Below, piece after piece: positions 45,824 to 54,480 of a stretch of 64,000 nt of DNA (its first letter is position 1; every line of letters begins with the position of its first letter). Made by a program: the position numbers and the translations under genes. Source of the DNA: Varibaculum vaginae (GTDB lineage: Bacteria > Actinomycetota > Actinomycetes > Actinomycetales > Actinomycetaceae). The stretch is taken from the NCBI RefSeq assembly GCF_900604285.1, contig NZ_UWNY01000001.1, positions 124,001-188,000 on the forward strand, in the 5' to 3' direction. Under the pieces are notes generated by a model, which was given only the letters and a program-made list of their open reading frames with translations, was not told the DNA's origin and did no database searches.

Positions 45824-47193
45824 TAGCGATCGACACCTCCCAAGACGGGATCCACGCTGGCCAGCGCCACGATCAAGTCAGAGATCGTACCGCCCTGAGC
45901 CATCAGGGATAAGGATTGCAGGTTAGCGAAGCTGGGGTCACGGAAGTGTGCCCGATAGGGACGAGTACCGCCATCAGATACTACGTGTACCCCCATGACT
46001 CCTTTAGCATGTTCCACCAGTTGCGTAGCCTGGCCTACTGGTGCCCTAAATCCCTCGGTTACCAGCTTGAAGTGCTGGATTAGGGATTCCATAGAGCTGC
46101 CCATGATTTCTTTGATGTGCTCAGGAGAGTTCCCCTGACCATCGGTACCCACACTCAGCTGTGCCGGCCACTTTATTTGTGGATCGGAAATCATTACCGG
46201 TTCCCCTTCGGTTTCATCCAGGCGTTCTAGTACCTGGTAGATGATCTTGAGGGACTCGTAGCATTCGTCAAAACGAACCACCGTACGGTTATAGGCATCG
46301 GACTGGTCAGCTACCGGAACATCGAATTCAAAGTTTTCATACCCACAGTATGGTTGCAGCTTCCGCATATCCAGGGGATAGCCACCCGCGCGAACCGATG
46401 GGCCAGTAAGCGACATAGCCATAATGGCAGACATGGGCATAACTGCCGCATCGCAAAAACGAGCCTTGAAAATCGGGTTCTGTAAGGTCAGATCCTGCAG
46501 CTCATTAATATCGCGACGAGTTTTGGGGAGTAGATCACGAATGTAGTCCGTACACCCCGGAGGTAAATCCTGTGCCACCCCGCCAGGGCGAATATAGGCA
46601 TGGTTCATTCGCAGACCGGTAATCTGCTCAAAAATCCGCAGGATTTCTTCACGCCCTCTAAACCCGATGGTCATCATGGTGGTGGCGCCCAGCTCATTAC
46701 CACCGGTAGCAATCGCGACTATATGCGAGGCTATCCGGTTAAGCTCCATCATTAGGATGCGAATCAGGTTTGCTCGCTCCGGAATTTCAGCAGTTTTCTT
46801 TAAGACTTTTTCTACTGCCAGGCAATAGGCAACTTCCTGGAAGAAGGGCGCAACGTAGTCCATCCGGGTACAGTAGGTAACTCCCTGTGTCCAGGTGCGA
46901 TACTCCATGTTCTTTTCAATCCCGGTATGTAAATATCCGGTTCCTACCCGCACGTCACGAACATATTCGCCATCGAGTTCAACTATCAGGCGCAGCACCC
47001 CGTGAGTTGAGGGGTGGACTGGTCCGATATTCATAACAATCCGCTCGTTAGCGAGTTTTTCAACTTCGGAAGCCATTTCTTCCCAGTCGCCACCATGCAA
47101 ATCATATTGCGGGGTGTCCTCGGTAATTAGATTGTCGAGGGCGGAACCGGCAGCCCTTACCAGCGGGCTGTTTTTTTCATCTGTGTACTTCAT
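45823..47193 (-). CDS. nuoD: NADH-quinone oxidoreductase subunit D
   Basis: A 456-residue subunit forming the quinone pocket with Nuo[55 protein letters not shown]-type text ([15 protein letters not shown]), and the C-terminal [22 protein letters not shown] are diagnostic. The quinone-site His in HPSTHG is present. Immediately adjacent to nuoC (no gap). Confidence 0.97.
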   Translation of the reverse strand: MKYTDEKNSPLVRAAGSALDNLITEDTPQYDLHGGDWEEMASEVEKLANERIVMNIGPVHPSTHGVLRLIVELDGEYVRDVRVGTGYLHTGIEKNMEYRTWTQGVTYCTRMDYVAPFFQEVAYCLAVEKVLKKTAEIPERANLIRILMMELNRIASHIVAIATGGNELGATTMMTIGFRGREEILRIFEQITGLRMNHAYIRPGGVAQDLPPGCTDYIRDLLPKTRRDINELQDLTLQNPIFKARFCDAAVMPMSAIMAMSLTGPSVRAGGYPLDMRKLQPYCGYENFEFDVPVADQSDAYNRTVVRFDECYESLKIIYQVLERLDETEGEPVMISDPQIKWPAQLSVGTDGQGNSPEHIKEIMGSSMESLIQHFKLVTEGFRAPVGQATQLVEHAKGVMGVHVVSDGGTRPYRAHFRDPSFANLQSLSLMAQGGTISDLIVALASVDPVLGGVDR

Positions 47194-47946
47194 TTAGCTG
47201 TATGACCTCCGCGAATCGGCGGGCGGAACTGTCGCACCCTTGAATTGCACCGGAATACCGCCCAACGGATAGTCTTTCCGCTGCGGGTGTCCTACCCAGT
47301 CATCGGGGAGAGCAGTGCGGGTCAGACCAGGATGGCCGGTAAAGATAATCCCCATTAAATCCCAGGTTTCCCGCTCCCACCAGTCATTTCCCGGGTAGGT
47401 AGCTACCACCGAGGGAATCCGAGGATCGGACTCTGGGCAGGTGACTTCTAGGCGCAGCTGACGGTTGTGGGTTGCTGAAAAGAGCATATAAACAGCGTGT
47501 AGTTCCCGTCCGGTGTCATGTGGATAGTGCACCCCGTTAACTCCGAAGCATATTTCAAAACGCAAATCTTGATCATCTCGCAGCCAGCGGGCCACCTGGG
47601 GTAAGTGCTCGCGGGTAATGAAAATAGTAAGTTCGTCATTGTCGACCACTACCCGCTCGATTACCTGCGCTATTTCCAGATCAGCATTTTGAATCAGCTC
47701 TTCCAAGATATCCACGACTTCGTCGTACCATGAACCGTAGGGACGGGAACTTTCCGAAGGCATTTGCCGATCTAACTTGATTTCAGTGAATCCAGTTGTG
47801 TCACCGTCATCATGCACCCCGAAAAGGCCGTGACGGGTACCCATATCTGAGCCAGCCGTGAAACCGCGCGGGGCGGTTACTTCGACTGCTACCGGCCCAT
47901 CCTCTACATCGGAATGGAGGACTACCGTTTTGTCGTCTTCGCTCAC
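47194..47946 (-). CDS. nuoC: NADH-quinone oxidoreductase subunit C
   Basis: A 250-residue peripheral subunit with the '30-kDa' domain: [42 protein letters not shown] (WxxRExxDxxG signature), and [21 protein letters not shown] ~75-residue N-terminal extension is typical of actinobacterial NuoC. Separate from NuoD (not fused). Overlaps nuoB by 4 bases. Confidence 0.96.
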   Translation of the reverse strand: MSEDDKTVVLHSDVEDGPVAVEVTAPRGFTAGSDMGTRHGLFGVHDDGDTTGFTEIKLDRQMPSESSRPYGSWYDEVVDILEELIQNADLEIAQVIERVVVDNDELTIFITREHLPQVARWLRDDQDLRFEICFGVNGVHYPHDTGRELHAVYMLFSATHNRQLRLEVTCPESDPRIPSVVATYPGNDWWERETWDLMGIIFTGHPGLTRTALPDDWVGHPQRKDYPLGGIPVQFKGATVPPADSRRSYS

Positions 47947-48503
47947 GCCAACAGTCCTTTCATCTGGGAGGTAGGAGTTGCTTCCAAAGCCGCTTTTTCG
48001 GCTTTACGAGCGATTTCTAACCGCTGCTTTTGAGTAAGAGGAGTGCGGTAATGGATTTGATCCCACAAAACCATAATCGCGTGAATCAAAGCTTCTGGAC
48101 GCGGGGGGCATCCGGGCAAATATACATCTACCGGAACCACGTGGTCGCAGCCCTGCACAACTGCATAGTTATTGAATATGCCGCCAGAGGAAGCACATGC
48201 CCCCATAGAAATAACCCACTTAGGATCTGGCATGGAGTCGTACGCGTTACGGATAATCGGCGCCATCTTCCAGGAAACCCGTCCGGATACAATCATCAGA
48301 TCTGCATGCCGTGGGGAGGCACGGAACACTTCCATCCCAAAACGTGCAATATCGAAACGCGGGGTTCCGGTAGCCATCATTTCGATAGCACAGCAGGCTA
48401 AACCCATAGTAACCGGCCAGACACTAGCTTTACGGTTTAGTCCCATAAACTTGTCTAGGCTGGTGAGAGCGACTCCTGCCGGCAGCTCATTATCAAAAGA
48501 CAT
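47943..48503 (-). CDS. nuoB: NADH-quinone oxidoreductase subunit B
   Basis: A 186-residue subunit holding cluster N2, the last Fe-S centre before quinone. The four ligands are Cys37 and Cys38 ([10 protein letters not shown]), Cys103 (GACASSGG) and Cys132 ([10 protein letters not shown]), with the same spacing as in E. coli. ATG 48503 is chosen because GAGAGG precedes it; a longer frame runs through the nuoA-nuoB gap. Starts 14 bp after nuoA. Confidence 0.96.
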   Translation of the reverse strand: MSFDNELPAGVALTSLDKFMGLNRKASVWPVTMGLACCAIEMMATGTPRFDIARFGMEVFRASPRHADLMIVSGRVSWKMAPIIRNAYDSMPDPKWVISMGACASSGGIFNNYAVVQGCDHVVPVDVYLPGCPPRPEALIHAIMVLWDQIHYRTPLTQKQRLEIARKAEKAALEATPTSQMKGLLA

Positions 48504-48517
48504 GCTGTACCTCTCTC

Positions 48518-48886
48518 TTAATAGTCCAGTCCGCCGCGGCGCCACTCATAGATATAGGGCACCAGCACTAACACGATAAACAGTAGAATGTCGATCAATA
48601 CCGGAATGGCCATAACCCGTCCAAAATGTCCGATCGAAACCGCAAACGGATATAAGAACACCATCTCTACATCGAAAACGATGAAGGTCATGGCGATCAA
48701 GTAATACTTAATCGGAAAACGTCCACGTGCGTCCTCGTGAGCGTTGGGAGCGAGCCCGCATTCATAAGTAGCCATTTTGGTGCGAGTCTTTCGACCCGGG
48801 CCTAGCAAAGCAGACATCGCCAGACCGCCTACGGCTAGCGCAACGGCTACCGCACCCATGATTAACAGTGATGCCGATGGACTCAT
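48518..48886 (-). CDS. nuoA: NADH-quinone oxidoreductase subunit A
   Basis: A 122-residue three-helix membrane subunit. Conserved [22 protein letters not shown] loop (with the quinone-linked Cys) and [19 protein letters not shown] helix with two acidic residues. First of the nuoA-N set; begins 103 bp after the geranylgeranyl-reductase gene, with no terminator visible between them. Confidence 0.95.
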   Translation of the reverse strand: MSPSASLLIMGAVAVALAVGGLAMSALLGPGRKTRTKMATYECGLAPNAHEDARGRFPIKYYLIAMTFIVFDVEMVFLYPFAVSIGHFGRVMAIPVLIDILLFIVLVLVPYIYEWRRGGLDY

Positions 48887-48989
48887 TTGGCCTCCACATC
48901 CTTCTTGGTTGTCCCGCCATCACTGGCGCAGCAACTGCTGTAGTTTCCGGTTTTCTTCCGGCTCAGTTGTTCTTTCTGAGCGATATTCC

Positions 48990-50279
48990 TCATGATGGTA
49001 TTACCACCTTAGTCAGAATTTGTAGCACCCTGTCGGAGGCTACTCCTTTGCGGCGTTCGTAACCATCCGAAAGTAGTTTGTGAACAAACCGCATCAAGGC
49101 AGGTTTGTTTAGCCCGTACTTGGTGCAGGCATGCATAATTTTTGGATTTTCAATCAGCCGCACAAAAACGCGACCTAAACTGTAGTAGCCACCATATTGA
49201 TCTTGCAGGTCACGGGGATATTCCCGAAGCGCAAGTTCAGATTGCGCACGCGAAGTACGCCCCAGAGCCTGCACTAAAGCAGCTGCCGCTCGCCGCCCCG
49301 CGAACATTGCGGGAGCGATTCCTTCACCATTAAATGGCGAAATCATTCCAGCGGCGTCTCCGACTAAAAGTAAGCCATTTTCGTAAGCCGGTTTGCGATT
49401 AAATGCCATCGGCAGAGGAGCGGAGCGCAGGGAGCCGAGCATATTTTCTTCCCGTAAGCCCCATTCTTCCGGTAGGTTAGCTATCCAACGGTGGAATATT
49501 TCCTTATAGGGCAACTTAGTGGATTGCGCTCCCGAAGATACTGATCCTAGTCCTACGTTTACAATCCCATCTCCCATTGGGAACAGCCAGCCGTAACCAG
49601 GTAAAAGATTAGATTTACCGGGTTTTCCATCCCATAGCTCCAGGTGTGATTCCATCATGGTTTCATTGCCACGAGGGGAACGGAAATAGGCTCGCGCCGC
49701 TACGGCCAGCGGACGATTCTTTAGGGGAGTTCTCCCTTGCCGAGAAGCTAGGCGGGCATTCGCCCCGGTGCAGTCCACTACATATTGCGCTCGGAAGGTA
49801 AGCTCGCGCTTTTGCCGACTTTCGCGGTCACGTTGAATAGCGCACGCCCCCCGGGCATAGCCGCTCCCATCGGTGAGCAAGTCTTGCACCACGGTATTTT
49901 CTTCCAGACGAGCCCCCGCGGCTACCGCCTGCTGGATTAAACGCTGATCAAGTTTTGTACGTTGGCAAGTAAGTCCATAGGACGGCAGGGAACCAGATTC
50001 CGGCCAAGGTAAAGCAATCCGATGCCCACCTCCGATTACGCTCAACCCGTAATTGGGCTGCCAACCTTCGTCCAGGGGATTGATCCCCATAGCTAAGATT
50101 TCTTTTACCGCTCCCGGAGTTAAACCGTCACCGCAAATTTTATCACGGGGGAAGATTCCTTTTTCAAGTACGAGGACGTCAACACCGGCTTTAGCCAAGT
50201 GATAAGCCGTTGCGGCACCCGCAGGGCCGGCACCTACAACCAGCACTTGGCACTGGCTATCTGCTAGCTGATCCGCCAT
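48990..50279 (-). CDS. Geranylgeranyl-reductase-family FAD enzyme (MenJ-like)
   Basis: A 429-residue flavoprotein with N-terminal GAGPAG (residues 16-21) and FAD-binding GDAAGMISPFNGEGIAPAM near the middle. Typical signature PRDKICGDGLTPGAVK carries the active-site Cys. In mycobacteria, homologue MenJ reduces one double bond of the menaquinone tail. Here it sits directly upstream of nuoA in the same direction, near menG and a polyprenyl synthase, which supports a role in saturating the menaquinone side chain. An archaeal-lipid role is unlikely in this organism. Confidence 0.85.
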   Translation of the reverse strand: MADQLADSQCQVLVVGAGPAGAATAYHLAKAGVDVLVLEKGIFPRDKICGDGLTPGAVKEILAMGINPLDEGWQPNYGLSVIGGGHRIALPWPESGSLPSYGLTCQRTKLDQRLIQQAVAAGARLEENTVVQDLLTDGSGYARGACAIQRDRESRQKRELTFRAQYVVDCTGANARLASRQGRTPLKNRPLAVAARAYFRSPRGNETMMESHLELWDGKPGKSNLLPGYGWLFPMGDGIVNVGLGSVSSGAQSTKLPYKEIFHRWIANLPEEWGLREENMLGSLRSAPLPMAFNRKPAYENGLLLVGDAAGMISPFNGEGIAPAMFAGRRAAAALVQALGRTSRAQSELALREYPRDLQDQYGGYYSLGRVFVRLIENPKIMHACTKYGLNKPALMRFVHKLLSDGYERRKGVASDRVLQILTKVVIPS

Positions 50280-50564
50280 GCCTTAACGTCCCTCCCTTGT
50301 AATCGCTAGTTCTTGCCACAGCGGTTACCGCGGCAATAACAACGAGAATTTAGGCATAATCCTCGCACCGTTACTAGGCTAACCTGCTTTTTTTATTTGC
50401 TTAAAGTTATATCGGTTTCTGCTGGCTAGCTGAACACCCTCAGGTTAGAGTCCTCTTAATTTTTTTATCGATTAAGCAAGGGTTTTCTTACTTAATTCGC
50501 AAAGACTTAAGAAAAACTCTAATATTTTCTGACCATAACGATCTACTCTGCAGGGGTTTTACTC
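50280..50564. other. AT-rich intergenic region with imperfect hairpin
   Basis: 285 bp between menG and the flavoprotein gene. TTAGAGT (50445-50451) and ACTCTAA (50516-50522) frame an AT-rich segment with CTTAA/TTAAG dyads. It may end menG transcripts and hold the nuo-operon promoter; no clear -10/-35 pair is seen. Confidence 0.35.
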
Positions 50565-51281
50565 TTAATCATCCTCTTTAAATGCACGATGAATTGCCAC
50601 AACCCCCAAGGTTAGATTGCGATAGGAGACCTCTCCCCAACCATTTTCCTGGATTAGGTGTCCCAATGTTTCTTGGTCTGGCCAATCCACAATGGAATCG
50701 AACAGATAGTTATAGGCATCCGAATCTGAGGAAACGAGGCGCCCAGCCGTAGGTAACACGTTACGCATATAAAGCTGGTAACAGCGGGCAATCAGGGGTG
50801 AGGGCGGAGTAGAGAATTCCATAATCGCCAACTTGCCCCCCGGTTTGGTTACCCGGGCGAACTCTCGCAGCGCCCTTGCCGGATCATGCATATTCCTAAA
50901 CCCGAAAGAACAGGTGACTGTATCAAAACACTGATCAGCGAAAGGTAAATCGTGGGCATCACCGACAACGAAATTTAGCTCACTATGGCGTTTCCGTCCC
51001 TCCGCAACCATTCCCGGCGAAAAATCACAACAGGTAACCTCGGCTCCCGCACGATAAAAACCAAGCGAAGAAGTGCCGGTACCAGCGGCAATATCAAGGA
51101 TTTTTTGTCCGGGATGAGGAGCTACCACTCGCCGGAGGCAACGCCGCCAAATCCGATGCTGCCCAAAAGTCATCACATCATTAGTCAAGTCATAACGGGC
51201 TGCTACCTGATCAAACATCCCAGAAACTTCTTCTGGTTGCTTATCTAAACCAGCAGCTGCAGGTGGATTATTTTCGCTCAA
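50565..51281 (-). CDS. menG: Demethylmenaquinone methyltransferase
   Basis: A 238-residue SAM-dependent methyltransferase of the UbiE family, catalysing the last step of menaquinone synthesis. Class I motifs: FDQVAARYDLTNDVMTFGQH, motif I KILDIAAGTGTSS, CDFSPGMVAEGRKR, SFGFRNMHDPARAL and EFSTPPSPLI. All match the family, and length is normal. Starts 35 bp after the HAD phosphatase gene. The context (menA, menE-like, polyprenyl synthase, nuo) supports MenG over ubiquinone use, which Actinobacteria lack. Confidence 0.94.
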   Translation of the reverse strand: MSENNPPAAAGLDKQPEEVSGMFDQVAARYDLTNDVMTFGQHRIWRRCLRRVVAPHPGQKILDIAAGTGTSSLGFYRAGAEVTCCDFSPGMVAEGRKRHSELNFVVGDAHDLPFADQCFDTVTCSFGFRNMHDPARALREFARVTKPGGKLAIMEFSTPPSPLIARCYQLYMRNVLPTAGRLVSSDSDAYNYLFDSIVDWPDQETLGHLIQENGWGEVSYRNLTLGVVAIHRAFKEDD

Positions 51282-51316
51282 AATAGCTCCTTCCCAGTAG
51301 GCACCTGCCAGGTTAC

Positions 51317-52072
51317 TCAGAAATGCTTCCCCAATCCAACTAGATTAAATCCGCGTCTCCTGGCCTTAGCTTTTTGCAGAACTTTTCTAATCGGTGAGCG
51401 ACGCCGAAAATCTATAACCGGCCATCCTCGTTGCAAGGCACGTACCCGTAACCAAATGTCCGGATTGATAGCCGAGGGCTTCCCCACCAGGGTTAACAGC
51501 GGCATGTCGTTATCCGAATCTGAATACGCAAAGCAGGATGCCAGGTCATATCCTCGTTCCTGCGCCAGCGCTACTACCCGATCCCGTTTACCCTGGGCAT
51601 GCATAAGTTCCGAAGCTAAGCGAGCCTCGTAAATCCCATCTTTCACCGCAACTTCAGTGCCGATGCCCCCGGTTAACCCCAAGCGCTGCGCTAACATTTG
51701 CGGAAGTTCCGAGGGAGCGGCAGAAATCAACCAAATATCATGTCCCGCCGCTCGGTGCCGTTTGATCAAACCCTGCGCCTGGGGGAACAATTTTTTCTCT
51801 AAAAGGTCGCACACTTCCTGGGAAATCGCCATGATTTCCTGGCGGGAATGCCCCGCCATTACCTGCAAAGCTCGGTTTTTTACCTTTTCAACGCGTTCTT
51901 GATCTTCTCCTAGCACCACGTAGAGAAACGCCTGCCGCGCCGCGAAGGTCAGGTCGCGGACACCGAAAAATCCCTGACGAAAAAGTTCGCGAGTGAGCAC
52001 CCAGGAGCTAGCGCCTCGAATTACGGTTTCGTCAAGATCAAAGAAGGCTGCTACCTTCGGTTCCGCACTCAC
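51317..52072 (-). CDS. HAD-IB family phosphatase (SerB-like)
   Basis: A 251-residue haloacid-dehalogenase hydrolase. Motif I is FFDLDETVIRG with nucleophile Asp12 and Asp14; motif II is LISAAPSEL; motif III/IV is YSDSDNDMPLL. The helical cap after motif I is of the C1/IB kind. Relatives in Actinobacteria are often 1-acyl-glycerol-3-phosphate-linked or serine-phosphatase-like; substrate is unknown. Divergent from the phosphoglycerate-mutase-like gene and co-directional with menG. Confidence 0.87.
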   Translation of the reverse strand: MSAEPKVAAFFDLDETVIRGASSWVLTRELFRQGFFGVRDLTFAARQAFLYVVLGEDQERVEKVKNRALQVMAGHSRQEIMAISQEVCDLLEKKLFPQAQGLIKRHRAAGHDIWLISAAPSELPQMLAQRLGLTGGIGTEVAVKDGIYEARLASELMHAQGKRDRVVALAQERGYDLASCFAYSDSDNDMPLLTLVGKPSAINPDIWLRVRALQRGWPVIDFRRRSPIRKVLQKAKARRRGFNLVGLGKHF

Positions 52073-52144
52073 GTTTCTAGCCTAGCGGTCTATCTACCGT
52101 TTTCGCACGCCGGTCAGTAAAAACGGTTTGCTAGGGTGGAGAGT

Positions 52145-52864
52145 ATGCAGAATCTAACCACTATTCACCTCATGCGACACGGGGAAGTAGATAATCCGGA
52201 TGGCGTCTTATATGGACGCTTACCCGGATATCACCTAACAGAACTCGGCAGGCAGATGACACGGATGAGCGCGGAATACCTCTTCGAAAAGGGCGCCTAT
52301 CTGGATGCCATCATTTCTTCTCCCCTAGAACGCGCGGTAGAGTCTGCTACTCCGGCATCCGAGCGGTTCGATCTACCTATTCGTACTGACAAGCGTCTTT
52401 TAGAGTCTATCAATATGTTCGAGGGTGAAGTGGTTAATGGTAACCGCGCAGCTCTGCTACACCCGCATAACTGGCCGCGGTACCGCAATGTATTCCGTCC
52501 TTCATGGTGCGAACCATACGCAGTGCAGGCGAGTCGGGTCACAGAGGCGGTACGCTCAGCTTTGCATCTTCCGGTTCAAAGCCCTTCCCGTCTGGGACGC
52601 TCCGCTGATGGTTCCCAAATTCGCGAAATTTTGCTGGTTTCTCACCAACTGCCAATCTGGTCGTTCCGTTTATTTGTCGAAGGCCGTCCGTTGGCACATG
52701 TCCCTACTCGCCGGCAATGCGCTCTAGCTTCCCTAACTTCCCTTACGTTCTTGGGTAACACCCTGATTAGTCTGGATTATTGTGAACCGGCAGCGCCACT
52801 CCTAGCTCAGGCTTGCGATATGGTGCCGGGGACTTCGGCCGCTAGCTTAAATCAAGGGCAATAA
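52145..52864 (+). CDS. Histidine phosphatase (phosphoglycerate-mutase-like)
   Basis: A 239-residue protein of the histidine phosphatase superfamily. The RHG motif has the phospho-His at His12 (LMRHGEVDN); a second catalytic His lies at His167 (LVSHQLPIW). YGRLPGYHLTELGRQ and SSPLERAVESA match the family. ATG 52145 follows GGAGAG. No partner protein or substrate can be named; phosphoglycerate mutase itself is unlikely, as typical PGAM motifs around the second His differ. Confidence 0.85.
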   Translation: MQNLTTIHLMRHGEVDNPDGVLYGRLPGYHLTELGRQMTRMSAEYLFEKGAYLDAIISSPLERAVESATPASERFDLPIRTDKRLLESINMFEGEVVNGNRAALLHPHNWPRYRNVFRPSWCEPYAVQASRVTEAVRSALHLPVQSPSRLGRSADGSQIREILLVSHQLPIWSFRLFVEGRPLAHVPTRRQCALASLTSLTFLGNTLISLDYCEPAAPLLAQACDMVPGTSAASLNQGQ

Positions 52865-52956
52865 CAGCGCATTTAGCGGCAAACTAGCGCAGTTTTCGCT
52901 CTAAAATGTCTTATAGAGCGCTTGTTCCAATCTGGGGAATCTGGAAGATTTTAGAC

Positions 52957-53469
52957 CTAAGAGGAAGGTTTTTCCGGAGGGTTCGCATCCGGATTCGCTT
53001 CGCCCTCGCCGGTATCCGCAGCGGAATTACCCTGACCTTCACCGGCTGTCTCTTCCCCACTAGCAGCATTTTTCTGCTTCTTTTCCGCTCGTTTCCTAAC
53101 TTCTTCCTCTGCTTCACGTGCCATTCGCTCCCGGCGCATCTTGGCCTCTAAAGAGAACAAAAAATCCGGATTATCATCTGGAGCCTGTGGTATCTGTGGT
53201 TCTTGCGGCTGGGAACTCTGGCTACCCCCTCGGAAAATATCCAGGGGATTGCGGGGAATCTCTATACGACCATCAGGACTTTCAGCCCGACTTGCCCAGG
53301 AAATAACTATCCAGGCCAAAGGGCCAAAAACCGGCAAGATAATAATGATTAGGAGCCAAAATACGCGTGGCAGACGTCCAGGTAAATCCGATTTATCCGT
53401 GCGCAAGCAGTCCACTAGCGCATATACAGCTAGCAGAATCTGTACAAGGGTAATAACTACCGCAGCCAT
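52957..53469 (-). CDS. Small membrane protein with PLD-nuclease N-terminal (PLDc_N) domain
   Basis: A 170-residue protein. Two helices (about 2-20 and 35-60) contain the PLDc_N pattern LVDCLRTDKSDLPGRLPRVF, then ILPVFGPLAWIVIS. The rest is a charged region with a Glu/Arg-rich helix (MRREREARMA-like MRRERMAREAEEEVRKRAEK) and an acidic Asn/Gly/Pro tail. PLDc_N alone (no catalytic PLD domain) is common in Actinobacteria, function unknown. Just upstream of menA on the same strand (36 bp). Confidence 0.82.
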   Translation of the reverse strand: MAAVVITLVQILLAVYALVDCLRTDKSDLPGRLPRVFWLLIIIILPVFGPLAWIVISWASRAESPDGRIEIPRNPLDIFRGGSQSSQPQEPQIPQAPDDNPDFLFSLEAKMRRERMAREAEEEVRKRAEKKQKNAASGEETAGEGQGNSAADTGEGEANPDANPPEKPSS

Positions 53470-53505
53470 GTTTCCACCCTAGCAACAATCAATATTTTGG
53501 CCTCC

Positions 53506-54408
53506 CTACAACCCTTGGAAAGCCCACCCAACTGCGATAGCGATCCCATAACCCAGGGTGATTTGCCCCACCTGCTTCAAAGTTTGTATCAGGACTTTAC
53601 CGCGCGCCCCCTGCAACACCTTCAACATCGGAAAACACACCCAAATCGCCATGGCCAGTCCGAACACTAATGCCACCCAGCGAACCTTAAAAGAAAGTAT
53701 CCCCAGAACCAAGGCCGCATACAAATAGAAAACAAATAGGTAGCGCGAACCTTTATCCCCCAACTTCACCGCTAGCGTATTTTTTCCACTCTGCTGATCC
53801 CCGGGAATATCGCGTAAGTTATTGACCAGTAATAGGGCGCAGGAAAGTAACCCTATCCCGCTGGATGCTATCCAGGTGCGCCCAGGTAGTGTATGTGCTT
53901 GCACCCAAATAGTTCCCTGCACTGCCAAAAGGCCAAAAAAAGCAAATACCATCACTTCAGCTACCCCTGGTAGGTAACCGTACGGGTGTTTGCCCCCGGT
54001 GTAGAACCAGGCTGCGAGAGCCGCGAGAACCCCTAAACCAATCAGAACGTAGCTTCCTGCCCAGACGCAAAGGGCAATCCCGCAGATGCCAGCAAACGCA
54101 TAGCAACTGAGGGCGGCCGCTAGCACCGTGCGAGGAGCCGCCAACCCTGCGCCTGTAAGACGTTGCGGACCTACCCGTTTCTCTTTGGCGTCGGTGCCCC
54201 GAATCCCATCGGAATAATCGTTAGAAAAATTTACTCCTATCTGGAAAAATAAGGCAACTAAAAGCGCCAAGGCCGACTTTCCTACCGATGCAGACCCCAG
54301 GCCAAGCGCCCCTCCAATCCCCATGATTACCGGCGCCAGGGACGCGGGTAAAGTTTTGGGACGAGCGGCTTGCATCCACTGTGAACCAGTTGCCATTACG
54401 ACGCCCAT
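53506..54408 (-). CDS. menA: 1,4-dihydroxy-2-naphthoate polyprenyltransferase
   Basis: A 300-residue integral membrane prenyltransferase that joins the polyprenyl tail to 1,4-dihydroxy-2-naphthoate. The first Asp-rich motif is NFSNDYSDGIRGTDAKEK and the second is NNLRDIPGDQQSGKNTLAVK; WMQAARPKTLPASLAPV is the usual start. About 8-9 helices. ATG 54408 has GGG directly before it; an internal ATG at 54396 is possible. Sits next to the MenE-like gene in the same direction. Confidence 0.94.
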   Translation of the reverse strand: MGVVMATGSQWMQAARPKTLPASLAPVIMGIGGALGLGSASVGKSALALLVALFFQIGVNFSNDYSDGIRGTDAKEKRVGPQRLTGAGLAAPRTVLAAALSCYAFAGICGIALCVWAGSYVLIGLGVLAALAAWFYTGGKHPYGYLPGVAEVMVFAFFGLLAVQGTIWVQAHTLPGRTWIASSGIGLLSCALLLVNNLRDIPGDQQSGKNTLAVKLGDKGSRYLFVFYLYAALVLGILSFKVRWVALVFGLAMAIWVCFPMLKVLQGARGKVLIQTLKQVGQITLGYGIAIAVGWAFQGL

Positions 54409-54480
54409 CCCTTTCTGCCTGTGTCTTTTATATTGATTCGTTTACGGAGTTTGGCCGGTAGCCCCATTTTGCACACTGCC